DNA from: Candidatus Daviesbacteria bacterium GW2011_GWA2_42_7
Lineage (GTDB): Bacteria > Patescibacteriota > Microgenomatia > Daviesbacterales > UBA10151
Assembly (NCBI GenBank): GCA_000997105.1
Contig: LCEJ01000008.1
Coordinates: forward strand, 1-15,612
DNA length: 15,612 nucleotides
Reading direction: 5' to 3'
In this document: positions 1-6,683 of the stretch, in pieces
How positions within the stretch are numbered: position 1 is the first letter of the stretch
Layout: every line of letters begins with the position of its first letter
The notes under the pieces: generated by a model
What the model was told of the DNA's origin: nothing
The model's input: only the letters and a program-made list of their open reading frames with translations
The model's database searches: none
Translations under genes and position numbers: made by a program

Positions 1-745
1 CCGGTTCTAAAATATTCCTCAAATATTCAGAATGTTTTACGTCTTGGGGTCCGCGGTATGCGGAATAGCGGTTTCTTAATGCAGCTCTGAAACTGTCTAA
101 GGGTTCTAAGTTTGGGTAATAAATTTGGGCACTATATTGAATATGAAAAGCTCCCAGTGGGATATTCCACCAATCACTGGTTTCACATATTGTGCCGTCA
201 CTGTTGGCGGGTTGGCCTTCAATATACCTCTGGCCGGGTACAGCTGCCAAGAAACCTGTCTCGGTCATGATCTGTGCTTTGGCGTTTCTGAAAGGAGGAG
301 TTTTAAGATTGTAGGCAAAAAGTTGCATAGCTCCTTTACAGGGGTTTCCCAGATCCGGATTTTTATCGCGTGCACACCTACTCTCATAGATGAAAGGTAT
401 CCATAACATTGAAATCGGGACGGAGAATAATTTTTGCCCCATGCGAAAGATGTCGTAATAAGTTTCGAGATCCTCTACCTGATTTTCCTGAGTAAGCCCA
501 AGTGTTCCCAAATAAAGGTCTCTATTACGGAAGATAGGTCTTAATACCTCCTTTTCCGGCTCGATGTATTTTTGCCACTGTCTAAGGGAGGTGAAACGGA
601 AATTTTGTTCGGTAGGCTCCTCGGTTTCGGCTGAGGCGGATACCGGAGCAAACCTTAATAAAGGCGCAAAAGCTGTGGCTGCGAGGAATCCGTAACCCAG
701 TCTCAAAAATTCTCTTCGATTAAATCCGTACTTAAATCTTTCCAT
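1..745 (-). CDS. Tat-exported lytic-transglycosylase-like protein (3' end truncated by window edge)
   Basis: Open frame of 248 codons from an ATG at 745 that runs off the left edge. The N-terminus has a twin-arginine signal: NRREFLR at residues 9-15, then a hydrophobic stretch (about 16-33) ending in VSASA (35-39), so export by the Tat pathway is likely. The body resembles lysozyme-fold SLT transglycosylases: a Glu-Ser pair (E121-S122, candidate catalytic Glu), GAMQ at 138-141, and a late YSAYRGP (227-233) like the family's AYNAGP. Four Cys (124, 136, 187 and others) may form disulfides outside the membrane. The expected role is peptidoglycan cleavage in the envelope. No clear SD lies before the ATG; the nearest convincing promoter is near 1058-1087, giving a leader of about 300 nt. 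The export signal is firm; the enzymatic assignment is inferred from motifs, and the fold could also be a non-catalytic lysozyme-like domain. Confidence 0.65.
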   Translation of the reverse strand, partial: MERFKYGFNRREFLRLGYGFLAATAFAPLLRFAPVSASAETEEPTEQNFRFTSLRQWQKYIEPEKEVLRPIFRNRDLYLGTLGLTQENQVEDLETYYDIFRMGQKLFSVPISMLWIPFIYESRCARDKNPDLGNPCKGAMQLFAYNLKTPPFRNAKAQIMTETGFLAAVPGQRYIEGQPANSDGTICETSDWWNIPLGAFHIQYSAQIYYPNLEPLDSFRAALRNRYSAYRGPQDVKHSEYLRNILEP

Positions 746-854
746 AGATTTTGGTACGGCACTAGAACGGCACGGGTGATATAAACCACCTGTGTTACAA
801 AGGGAAAACTCGACTGCCGAAGGCAGGAAAAATTAAGAAGAATTCCCTCCATTT

Positions 855-876
855 CCCTGTACCGTATGGTACGGGG
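855..876. repeat. Palindromic element, sister of the terminator stem at 12722-12743
   Basis: A 9-bp stem (CCCTGTACC with GGTACGGGG) and GTAT loop. Aligned with 12722-12743 it differs at 3 of 22 positions, two of them T/C changes. No T run follows on either strand, so it is not an obvious terminator. Confidence 0.6.
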
Positions 877-1002
877 GGTGCTTGCTTTGGCATTCATCAA
901 CGCTGTTTGGTTACAGCTACGATTTCCATAGGTCCTGGTTTGATTTCTCTTACCAGCACTTCCGGACCTTGCCATTTGCTCAAGGAAGTCTGAGCGCTTT
1001 AT

Positions 1003-1021
1003 CCCCGACTTTAGGTCGGGG
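1003..1021. repeat. Short GC-rich inverted repeat
   Basis: CCCCGAC, TTTAG, GTCGGGG: a perfect 7-bp stem with a 5-nt loop, within the presumed leader of the leftward Tat gene. No U tract follows. Confidence 0.6.
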
Positions 1022-1057
1022 CCAGTTCTAGCACCGATATTTAATTTTAACTTGTGT

Positions 1058-1087
1058 ATTGTAACTTTTTTAGCCTTGATGAGTCAA
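1058..1087 (-). promoter_or_regulatory. Leftward promoter, likely for the Tat-signal gene
   Basis: Reading leftward: TTGACT at 1087-1082 (5 of 6 to -35), an 18-nt spacer, and TACAAT at 1063-1058 (5 of 6 to -10). The start would be near 1051, giving a leader of about 300 nt to the ATG at 745 that includes the hairpins at 1003-1021, 855-876 and 814-826. Assignment to the Tat gene is by position only. Confidence 0.5.
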
Positions 1088-1141
1088 CCCCACAATCCTA
1101 TCCTGGGCTCTTGGAGAAAGTTCATAGTTAATCTCCAGGGG

Positions 1142-1171
1142 TTCACATGGGATCAAGCTCAGTGTTATAAT
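1142..1171 (+). promoter_or_regulatory. Promoter of the tRNA-Asn gene
   Basis: TTCACA at 1142-1147 (5 of 6 to TTGACA), 18-nt spacer, and a perfect TATAAT at 1166-1171 preceded by TG at 1163-1164 (extended -10). Transcription would start about 1178, some 12 nt before the mature 5' end, leaving a short leader for RNase P to remove. Confidence 0.75.
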
Positions 1172-1189
1172 TACTCCGTTCTTTAACAT

Positions 1190-1476
1190 TCCCCTGTAGC
1201 TCAATGGTAGAGCGGCTCGCTGTGAGTGGTTAGCAGCTCCTGATAGAAATTTCGGGATGAAAAATTGGGAGAATTGTCGGGAAGCCTAAAAGCTAATTTT
1301 TGGTTCATGGTAATCCGCAGCCGAGTCCTGAGTGTAGTCGAAGGAAAGGTTCAGAAACTATGTACCCAAATCCTACGGGTTTTTACCTATGGATAAGAGA
1401 TAGTTCCGCGTCCCATGGAAATGTGGGGGAGCGAGTAACGAGAAGGTTGTAGGTTCGAGTCCTACCGGGGGAGCCA
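1190..1476 (+). tRNA. tRNA-Asn(GUU) interrupted in the anticodon by a group I intron
   Basis: Exon 1 is 1190-1223 and exon 2 is 1436-1476, with CCA encoded at 1474-1476. The acceptor TCCCCTG (1190-1196) pairs with CGGGGGA (1466-1472) with one G-U; discriminator G1473. D arm GCTC/GAGC; T arm GTAGG/CCTAC around TTCGAGT. The joined anticodon loop is CTGTTAA, so the anticodon is GUU (Asn), matching discriminator G and the general look of bacterial tRNA-Asn (TCC..TGTAG start, GGAGCCA end). Position 27-43 is a G-A mismatch. The intron lies between anticodon bases U35 and U36. Without the exon join the DNA would read GUG (His), but the acceptor end lacks His identity (G-1/C73). Splice sites are supported by intron pairings P1 and P10. 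Confidence 0.92.
1224..1435 (+). ncRNA. Group I self-splicing intron (212 nt) in tRNA-Asn
   Basis: The 5' splice follows U1223. Exon GCTGT (1219-1223) pairs with the internal guide GCAGC (1233-1237), placing the required U-G wobble at the splice site (P1). The neighbouring GTTA (1229-1232) pairs with the 3' exon TAAC (1436-1439), giving P10. The intron ends in G1435 (omega-G). Core elements are readable: P-like AATTGTCGGGAA (1272-1283), Q-like AATCCGCAGCCGAGTCC (1312-1328), R-like GTTCAGAAACTAT (1349-1361) and S-like AAGAGATAGTTCC (1395-1407). P7 forms between AACTAT and ATAGTT. P2 is 1239-1244 with 1252-1257 and P8 is ACCC/GGGT (1364-1380). Size and layout fit the small bacterial tRNA introns (IC3-like). 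There is no room for a homing endonuclease. Excision needs only guanosine and Mg2+ in this class. Confidence 0.92.
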
Positions 1477-1597
1477 GATGGGATGCATAGGCAACAAAGC
1501 GTCCTTTTGTGTTGAACTGTCGGGCTTTTTTGTAAGTTCGAATTTTCCATTCTCCAAGTCGTCTATTTTTGTAGGTGAGTTGTTTCTAAAATGGGAA

Positions 1598-1624
1598 CAA
1601 CTGTCCGGAATTTCCGGATAGTTG
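1598..1624 (-). terminator. Hairpin after the restriction-methylation genes (possible terminator)
   Basis: A 12-bp stem (CAACT, a G-T wobble, TCCGGA) with a 3-nt loop lies 44 nt past the stop of the last methyltransferase fragment. Read leftward it is followed by TTCCCATTTT, a weak U tract, so it could end the leftward operon. It has no U tract in the rightward direction. Confidence 0.45.
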
Positions 1625-1667
1625 GGAAAAGTTAAGCAATTGTTCGAAAAATTCGAAAGGTTCAAAA

Positions 1668-1913
1668 CTAGGGATTTTTGTTGCCTCTATTTAATCTTCG
1701 CTCAGAAAGCTTTCTCCAGATATTCTCTGCAATCTTTATATCGCCAGAGGACAATCCAAAGTTGTCCATTAGGATTTTTTTGTTAGTAACTTCCAATATT
1801 TCTGATATATCTCTTTTGTTTCGGATCATGCTGTCTATCGTATCCAAAAGTTCACTATTATTTGGGTTATAAGGAAGAAGTATTTCCTCTGCCTCATTGG
1901 GCATTAACTCCAA
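1668..1913 (-). CDS. C-terminal fragment of the Eco57I-like N6-adenine methyltransferase (out of frame)
   Basis: 81 codons from a TTG; the same frame continues upstream to 1946 and reads AGC-CAC-GGG-GGT-GGT (SHGGGV) just before ELMPNEAEEILLPYN. In Eco57I/HsdM-like methyltransferases a GRSxGGGVLxLxPxE segment of this kind is the C-terminal end of the protein. It belongs to the gene at 1934-3175 but sits in another frame, directly abutting NEAQA. It is therefore most likely the tail of a broken gene and not an independent protein: there is no SD before the TTG, and the start lies inside a conserved motif. The last 50 residues are helical and charged. Confidence 0.7.
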   Translation of the reverse strand: MELMPNEAEEILLPYNPNNSELLDTIDSMIRNKRDISEILEVTNKKILMDNFGLSSGDIKIAENIWRKLSERRLNRGNKNP

Positions 1914-1933
1914 AACACCACCCCCGTGGCTTC

Positions 1934-3175
1934 TTATGCTTGAGCTTCATTGATTATCAACTTAGGGTACAGATTATTTCTTCTTATGAAGAGGGCATCT
2001 GACACACGAAGTGATGGAACTATCTGCCATTCATCCCTGATTCCGCATTTGTAGCCCTTGTTAATCCCTTGTTCTTCTCCAAGTTTGATATATCTCATGG
2101 CGCCTGCATCGTTTTTTAATGCTGAGAGCTCAGGGAATACTAATAAGTGGGTTCTCGCTTCTGCCTTCCTGTTTTCTAGCCAATCATTTCTAGTGAAAAT
2201 TGCACTAGGAACTTGAACGCTTCTACCCACCAATGGTTTTGCAAACTTCTCGAGGCTGTACTCTTTAACTATTGAAAATGGAACAGTAAAAAACGGATTT
2301 GAACCAGTAGTGATTCCAACCTCAACTTTTGCATACTTACCAAGTTTGGGAATAGCTTCGCTTTCTTGAAGGCGTTCAATAAAATCTATTTCCTCTTGAT
2401 CTAGAAAGTAAAAGGTCCATTTATTAGATTTAAAGTCAATCTTCTTTTTAGGACTTCTTAAAGTTGTTACATCAAGATTTGATAACTCTTGTGCGTCTCT
2501 GAGTTCTAAATGCTCTATAAAATGGGAGTCGGAATCATTTTTCTCACAAAGAAGGAGTATCACTTCTTGTTGAATTTCTGGAAACACTAAAGTTTTAAAA
2601 GAGATGATGTTTATCTTATTGTAGAAATGTGCCAAGAACTCTCTGAGTTGTTGGGCAAAAGAGACTTGTAATAATTCGGCCGGAAGAACAAAACCGATCT
2701 TGCCTTTTTCTTTCAGTAATAAACTGGAGCCAATTACGAATGATACCCAGGCATTAGTCAATTTTGAGTATTTTAATTGGGCTCTTGTGAATATCTCATC
2801 AGCCATTTTTTGTTGTTTGCGATCAAAAAATTGATATCTGATGTAGGGAGGATTGCCAATAACGAGGTCAAATTTTTGACTAGATTTGAGACAAAATTCA
2901 TGAAAATCAGAGACGATAACCTTGCACTTTAAAAGAGCAATCTTTTTTGTTTTCTCAGCCTCTACAGCGTCAATTTCAACTGCGGTGACGCTTTTATATT
3001 TATAATTGCCGTTCCTGATTTCTTCCAGAAAAACACCATCACCACAGCTCGGTTCTAAAACATCATTTTCCTTATTGCCATTGAAGCCCCATTTTAAAAT
3101 AAACGCAGCAATGGAATTGGGAGTGTAAAAACCTCCTCGCAATTTTTCTTTAGTAGTTTCATTAATTAGCTTCAT
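1934..3175 (-). CDS. N6-adenine DNA methyltransferase, Eco57I companion type, C-terminally broken
   Basis: 413 residues. SAM-dependent amino-methyltransferase motifs appear in order: motif X GGFYTP (14-19), motif I VLEPSCGDGVFL (39-50), VEID (66-69), acidic SDFHEF (89-94), and catalytic motif IV NPPYIRY (108-114). The rest is a target-recognition region ending RRNNLYPKLIINEAQA. It would methylate adenine N6 in host DNA to protect it from the partner nuclease. Its ATG overlaps the end of the upstream gene by 14 nt, so translation is coupled. Family members continue after INEAQA with a segment of roughly 35-45 residues before the GGGVL motif; here that segment is absent and the next part (1668-1913) is in a different frame. 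Pieces plus gap come to about 530 residues, close to M.Eco57I. The catalytic half is intact, but full activity is doubtful. Confidence 0.85.
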   Translation of the reverse strand: MKLINETTKEKLRGGFYTPNSIAAFILKWGFNGNKENDVLEPSCGDGVFLEEIRNGNYKYKSVTAVEIDAVEAEKTKKIALLKCKVIVSDFHEFCLKSSQKFDLVIGNPPYIRYQFFDRKQQKMADEIFTRAQLKYSKLTNAWVSFVIGSSLLLKEKGKIGFVLPAELLQVSFAQQLREFLAHFYNKINIISFKTLVFPEIQQEVILLLCEKNDSDSHFIEHLELRDAQELSNLDVTTLRSPKKKIDFKSNKWTFYFLDQEEIDFIERLQESEAIPKLGKYAKVEVGITTGSNPFFTVPFSIVKEYSLEKFAKPLVGRSVQVPSAIFTRNDWLENRKAEARTHLLVFPELSALKNDAGAMRYIKLGEEQGINKGYKCGIRDEWQIVPSLRVSDALFIRRNNLYPKLIINEAQA

Positions 3176-4292
3176 ACATTTTTGAAATCAATGGAATCTG
3201 GTCATCCATATCACTTAATCCATACAGTCTCACCAGTGCTTGGTTTAATTCGGTTTTTTTAAGATCAAACTCTCTTTGTAGCGGATCGGTCACTCTATGA
3301 TCACTCCGATTTGTATCTATTTCACCTTGAATCCTTATAAGGTCTTTCTGAGTCGCAGAAATCTGGTCATGAAGATTTTTCTCTTCAATCTTAGTAAAAT
3401 CGATTGTTCTTATTGGAAGTCTTTTTAAGACTTTGGTTCCTCTAGCAATGTAGCCGCCTCTGAACACCTCACCAATAAGGGAAGAGTACCATTCAAGATA
3501 TTTTGAATTAAGCAAAGCCTGAACATAGTAAACAGAATAGGGAAACTCATCCGGTAGGGTTATCATGCAGTAGCCAGCTGTACCACCTGATGATATGAGC
3601 GTTCCATAGTAATCAATTGCATACTTGTTTCCTTGGGACAAAACACCAACAATTATTTTTGATGGGACATCGCATTTGTCTAAACTTTGATGTCTTCCAA
3701 ATCGGTACCACTCACTGTCTGTTTCTGGGGTAGGCTTTATATCACGCTTAGGGTCACTTAGAGCTTCTCTATAAGCCATTAAGTATTCATGCATGAAAGG
3801 AAATTCAGCTTTTAGCTTATCCATTCTTACGAATTCTATTCCTGAGGTAGTTTTAAGATACGGATAAATAACAAAAGAGTTTGGTTTGAAGGGACGATAG
3901 GAATTTAGATTATCGCTACCACTGGAAGTTTTGAAATATGGCCTTGTTAAGGTCTTTTCCACTTTCCATGTTTTTCCGTCTTTTGAAAAATATACATAGG
4001 TTTCGTCTTCTTTTGAAGCTGTATGAATATAAATATTGTTAGCACTTGTTTGTATGCCGTTATAAATGTTATCTGAACCGATAAGCTCCTCTAACAATTT
4101 ACTTTGCTTGTTAATAGCCTCATACGCTGGCTTGAGATATCCAGGGACTAAGACCCAAACATCATCATCTAATTCGTCAAACGCAACGGTATCATAATCT
4201 CTCAGGTCAATATTTCTAGTCTTCCAACTATTTAAGTCTTTGACTTCGATATACTTTAATGAAGTTTGTCCACTGTTTTTAAGCACAAGCAT
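3162..4292 (-). CDS. C-terminal half of a type IIG restriction-methylation protein (TaqI-like specificity domain)
   Basis: 376 codons from an ATG at 4292; the frame is open upstream to 4361 and there reads EFVEEIVSFGANQIFQ, DKTTYTC, then MLVLKNS. The text FGANQIF..TTYTC..L is the standard continuation of type IIG proteins after their methyltransferase core, so this is the downstream half of the gene at 4309-6057 in another frame. Residues about 90-300 match a TaqI_C-like target-recognition domain (YFKTSSGSDN, FVIYPYL, YLMAYREAL, EWYRFGRHQSLD, LNSKYLEWY, RGGYIARGT), followed by a charged helical tail. It would provide DNA sequence recognition. The ATG lies inside a conserved strand, so independent translation as a functional protein is unlikely. 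The 3' end overlaps the methyltransferase gene by 14 nt. Confidence 0.8.
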   Translation of the reverse strand: MLVLKNSGQTSLKYIEVKDLNSWKTRNIDLRDYDTVAFDELDDDVWVLVPGYLKPAYEAINKQSKLLEELIGSDNIYNGIQTSANNIYIHTASKEDETYVYFSKDGKTWKVEKTLTRPYFKTSSGSDNLNSYRPFKPNSFVIYPYLKTTSGIEFVRMDKLKAEFPFMHEYLMAYREALSDPKRDIKPTPETDSEWYRFGRHQSLDKCDVPSKIIVGVLSQGNKYAIDYYGTLISSGGTAGYCMITLPDEFPYSVYYVQALLNSKYLEWYSSLIGEVFRGGYIARGTKVLKRLPIRTIDFTKIEEKNLHDQISATQKDLIRIQGEIDTNRSDHRVTDPLQREFDLKKTELNQALVRLYGLSDMDDQIPLISKMYEAN

Positions 4293-4308
4293 ACAGGTAT
4301 AAGTCGTC

Positions 4309-6057
4309 TTATCTTGAAATATCTGATTCGCACCAAAGGAAACGATTTCTTCTACAAATTCTTAAGAAGTATTTATCAAATTGCTTGTGTGAAGATGTGT
4401 AAGTCCTTTTGTATATTGGAAGTTCAAGTGGAGTTAGTTGTTTAATGTGTTCTGTTGACATGTATGGAGGGTTGCCAACAATAACGTCAAATTTTGTTTC
4501 ACCAAAGTCAAAGGGGTTAATAGTTGTTCGGTTCTCTCTCGATGTCTGAGTTGAATCTACTAAGCTATTCCCAAATTGAATATTTCTGTCCAAAAGTGGT
4601 AATGCTGGAGTTGGAATGGTAGTACTATCTTCATCCTCAAGAAGTTTAAGTAACATACCAAACTTGCAAGCCTCAACTGCATTGAAATCTTTGTCAATTC
4701 CGTAAAGACAATTTACAAGAACTTGCTTCTTGATTTGAAATGGAAGTTTGTATGTATTCACGCCAGTTCGAATTAGTGTTTCAGGAGAGGTCTTAAGAAA
4801 ATAGTCCACCAAATAGTCAACTATGAGTTGGTAAGTTTCTAATAAAAAGGCTCCTGATCCACAAGCAATGTCAGCGAATGACGAACTTAATATCTCTGAA
4901 TCTGTCTTGCCATCACAAAACGGAAGAACGGTTTTCCTTAAAATATCCTTAATGATAAAGGTTGGCGTAGTAACAATATCTCGATCGATATGCTCCGGTT
5001 TTTTTGTGAGTGAGATTTCACCACTGCTTATGGTCAACTTCTCTCCTAGGAAAATTTCATAAATATTCCCTAAAATATCTGAGGCAAAAACTGCAAAAGA
5101 GTACGTGCTTTCAGGGTAGTAGAGCTGGGAGATTATCGTCCAAAAAGATGAACTATTGTTTTTGATGACTTCCCCATTTAATGTGTGATTGAAAAGTCCT
5201 GAGTTGTACTTTCTATCAGCCTCTCGGAAAAGTTTAATTAAAGTTTCGTAGTTGCCATTACTAGAGAGAAGGGTTTTATATGTTTCAAGGTTTCTGTCTT
5301 CACAAACCCGTAGGAAGATAATGCTGTTTATGTATTTTTGTACGAGATCATTTAATTCTGTCTCTTTTAAGTCGGGTTTGTGTGAGAATATCTCTTTTCC
5401 TAAAATTAAGCGCCACTGATTAATTTGGGAAAGAAAGAGGTCATCAATACTGAAAAGCTTAAGTTGTTGCTCAATGTATTCCCAGGTTTCATCAAATGAA
5501 CCAGTGTAAACACTGTCGTGGCTTAGAGATTTTTTGATGTCTTCAAAGGCTTCTTCGTATTCGGTGAAATGATAAAGTTTTACTCGAGATTTTGAAGCAT
5601 GATCAGTTTCTTCCACTTTGGCTGAGCAATCATAAATTGCTAAGTATTCAAAGTTGGAAAGCACGGAGATTTTTAATTTTGAAGTAAAGCCATAGCGTCT
5701 GACTTGCTTCGCAGGTTCATTGTCCGTGTCGATTTTGACACGAGGCTTTTTAGCTTCTAAGTAAAACTTTCTTTCAGAAAAAAGACGAAACGTGTAATCA
5801 GGCTTTTCTGTGGTGGAATAAATATCTTCTTTCAATGATTCTTCAACCAAAACCTCTCTTTCGTTTGTAGACTTACCATTAACATTCTTAATGTCCCAGC
5901 CTAGAAGTTCAAAAAGCGGGTCTAGAAAATCAATTCTTAATTGAGCCTCTTTGTAGTCGGCTTTTAAGTATGCATATCTATTGGATTTATATTTTTCGAC
6001 TAATTGGGTAATTGTTACATTGTTCATATTGCTTAGTTCATTGTATCTAATTACCAC
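4309..6057 (-). CDS. N-terminal half of Eco57I-like type IIG restriction endonuclease/methyltransferase, frame-broken
   Basis: 582 codons counted from a GTG at 6057; ATG at residue 11 (6027) is an equally good start. An N-terminal nuclease domain carries a D...ExK site (PD at 86-87, EAK at 101-103). A helical linker follows, then the N6-methyltransferase core: TTPTFI (motif X region, 363-368), ADIACGSGAF (395-404, motif I), GIDKD (453-457), and VGNPPYMS (527-534, motif IV). After KQFDKYFL (558-565) the sequence turns into RICRRNRFLWCESDISR and stops. Relatives continue there with an F.ER..LL..GG..GFIVPNKF-type segment. The segment from FIER to about the IVSFGANQ strand is missing, and the remainder is in another frame (3162-4292). 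The combined length of about 1,000 matches the R.Eco57I size class. The gene overlaps lexA by 11 nt if the GTG is used. Without motifs V-VIII and the specificity domain it is probably inactive. Confidence 0.85.
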   Translation of the reverse strand: MVIRYNELSNMNNVTITQLVEKYKSNRYAYLKADYKEAQLRIDFLDPLFELLGWDIKNVNGKSTNEREVLVEESLKEDIYSTTEKPDYTFRLFSERKFYLEAKKPRVKIDTDNEPAKQVRRYGFTSKLKISVLSNFEYLAIYDCSAKVEETDHASKSRVKLYHFTEYEEAFEDIKKSLSHDSVYTGSFDETWEYIEQQLKLFSIDDLFLSQINQWRLILGKEIFSHKPDLKETELNDLVQKYINSIIFLRVCEDRNLETYKTLLSSNGNYETLIKLFREADRKYNSGLFNHTLNGEVIKNNSSSFWTIISQLYYPESTYSFAVFASDILGNIYEIFLGEKLTISSGEISLTKKPEHIDRDIVTTPTFIIKDILRKTVLPFCDGKTDSEILSSSFADIACGSGAFLLETYQLIVDYLVDYFLKTSPETLIRTGVNTYKLPFQIKKQVLVNCLYGIDKDFNAVEACKFGMLLKLLEDEDSTTIPTPALPLLDRNIQFGNSLVDSTQTSRENRTTINPFDFGETKFDVIVGNPPYMSTEHIKQLTPLELPIYKRTYTSSHKQFDKYFLRICRRNRFLWCESDISR

Positions 6058-6646
6058 CTCTTACTAAACCTACAAATACACCTCTGATTTCAAGTTGTTC
6101 TGGAATGATAGTTTTATATTTTTGATTTCTTGGTTTAAGCACAACTCGATCATTGTCCTTACTAAGAATTTTTAAAGTGGCTCCTTTTTCAGTAATGCCT
6201 ACAACAACATCTCCAACATTGGCTGTCATCTGATGTTTGATGAGGACAATATCGTTATCGAGAACCCCCATATCAATCATACTGTCACCTTTTACCCTTA
6301 AAGCATAATGAGGGTATTTAGCCTCAATTTTAATACCGGAAGGAACATTTATTTCTTCTGGGTTTTCGATAGGTTCAATTGGTTCCCCGGCAGCAATGTA
6401 GCCAAGCAATGGAATAGTATATTGGTCTGAAATTGGAGTAATACCTCTTGCTTTGTTGCTATTTCTGTGGAGGTAGCCTTTACTTTCAAGTTCTTCAACA
6501 TAATACTGTGCTGTACTGAGGTTATCGGTATCAAGAAAGTCTGCTATTTCTTTTAAAGAAGGAGAGTAACCCTTTTCTCTACAGAAAGAGTTAATAAAAT
6601 CCAGTGCCCCTTTTTGCTTAGCAGTAAGTGGTTTAGTGTCTTGCAT
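6047..6646 (-). CDS. lexA: LexA-type SOS repressor, self-cleaving
   Basis: 199 residues, full length for LexA. The N-terminal winged helix is typical (LTAKQKGALDFI 7-18, GYSPSLKEIADFL 26-38, YYVEELESKGYLHR 48-61). The C-terminal S24 peptidase domain has the Ala-Gly cleavage site (AAGEP, A86-G87), catalytic Ser122 (GDSM 120-123) and Lys159 (ATLK 156-159), so autocleavage on RecA filaments is expected. It is the first gene of a leftward operon whose next member is the type IIG gene (11-nt overlap), which ties the restriction system to a DNA-damage-sensitive repressor. A promoter with repeats that could be operators lies directly upstream. The start codon sits 8 nt after the -10 box with no SD, so the mRNA may be leaderless. 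It could be the host lexA or an accessory copy; the sequence cannot tell. Confidence 0.9.
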   Translation of the reverse strand: MQDTKPLTAKQKGALDFINSFCREKGYSPSLKEIADFLDTDNLSTAQYYVEELESKGYLHRNSNKARGITPISDQYTIPLLGYIAAGEPIEPIENPEEINVPSGIKIEAKYPHYALRVKGDSMIDMGVLDNDIVLIKHQMTANVGDVVVGITEKGATLKILSKDNDRVVLKPRNQKYKTIIPEQLEIRGVFVGLVRGGN

Positions 6647-6654
6647 TTATGATA

Positions 6655-6683
6655 AGTTTATGATATCTATACGGTACAGTCAA
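6655..6683 (-). promoter_or_regulatory. Promoter of lexA and the restriction-methylation operon
   Basis: Reading leftward: TTGACT (6683-6678), a 17-nt spacer, TAAACT (6660-6655), then 8 nt to the ATG at 6646. A tandem TTATGATA (plus strand 6647-6654 and 6658-6665, repeat period 11 bp) overlaps the -10 box, and a perfect inverted repeat abuts the -35. This arrangement suits autorepression by LexA. Confidence 0.6.

Larger units (their letters stand above)
746..1189. other. 444-bp gene-poor stretch with hairpins, between the Tat gene and the tRNA
   Basis: No convincing protein gene. It holds a leftward promoter (1058-1087), the tRNA promoter (1142-1171) and three perfect or near-perfect hairpins: 814-826 (CTGCC/GGCAG), 855-876 (9 bp with GTAT loop) and 1003-1021 (CCCCGAC/GTCGGGG). 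A 28-codon TTG-start frame on the minus strand (983-897) reads like protein (MSKWQGPEVLVREIKPGPME...) but has no SD and a stop directly upstream, so it is not called as a gene. Confidence 0.6.

Noticed and set aside
125..406. 93-codon plus-strand frame
   Set aside because: Antisense to the intact Tat-signal gene, which has a coherent signal peptide and lysozyme-like motifs.
703..975. 90-codon minus-strand frame from ATG 975
   Set aside because: It overlaps the Tat gene start in another frame and runs through three hairpins; the composition does not look like a protein.
1224..1435. Archaeal-type (bulge-helix-bulge) tRNA intron
   Set aside because: The length, omega-G, U-G at the splice site and P/Q/R/S core are those of group I introns.
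1190..1476. tRNA-His(GUG) read directly from the uninterrupted anticodon loop
   Set aside because: The loop would lack a pairing 3' stem without removing the intron, and the acceptor lacks His identity; the joined exons give a good tRNA-Asn.
1462..1665. 67-codon minus-strand frame
   Set aside because: It covers the tRNA 3' end in antisense and a palindrome; no SD, low-complexity composition (Asn/Ser/Pro rich) and no domain.
4309..4375. Programmed ribosomal frameshift joining the two halves of the type IIG gene
   Set aside because: No slippery heptamer was seen at the junction, and a frameshift would not supply the missing conserved segment.
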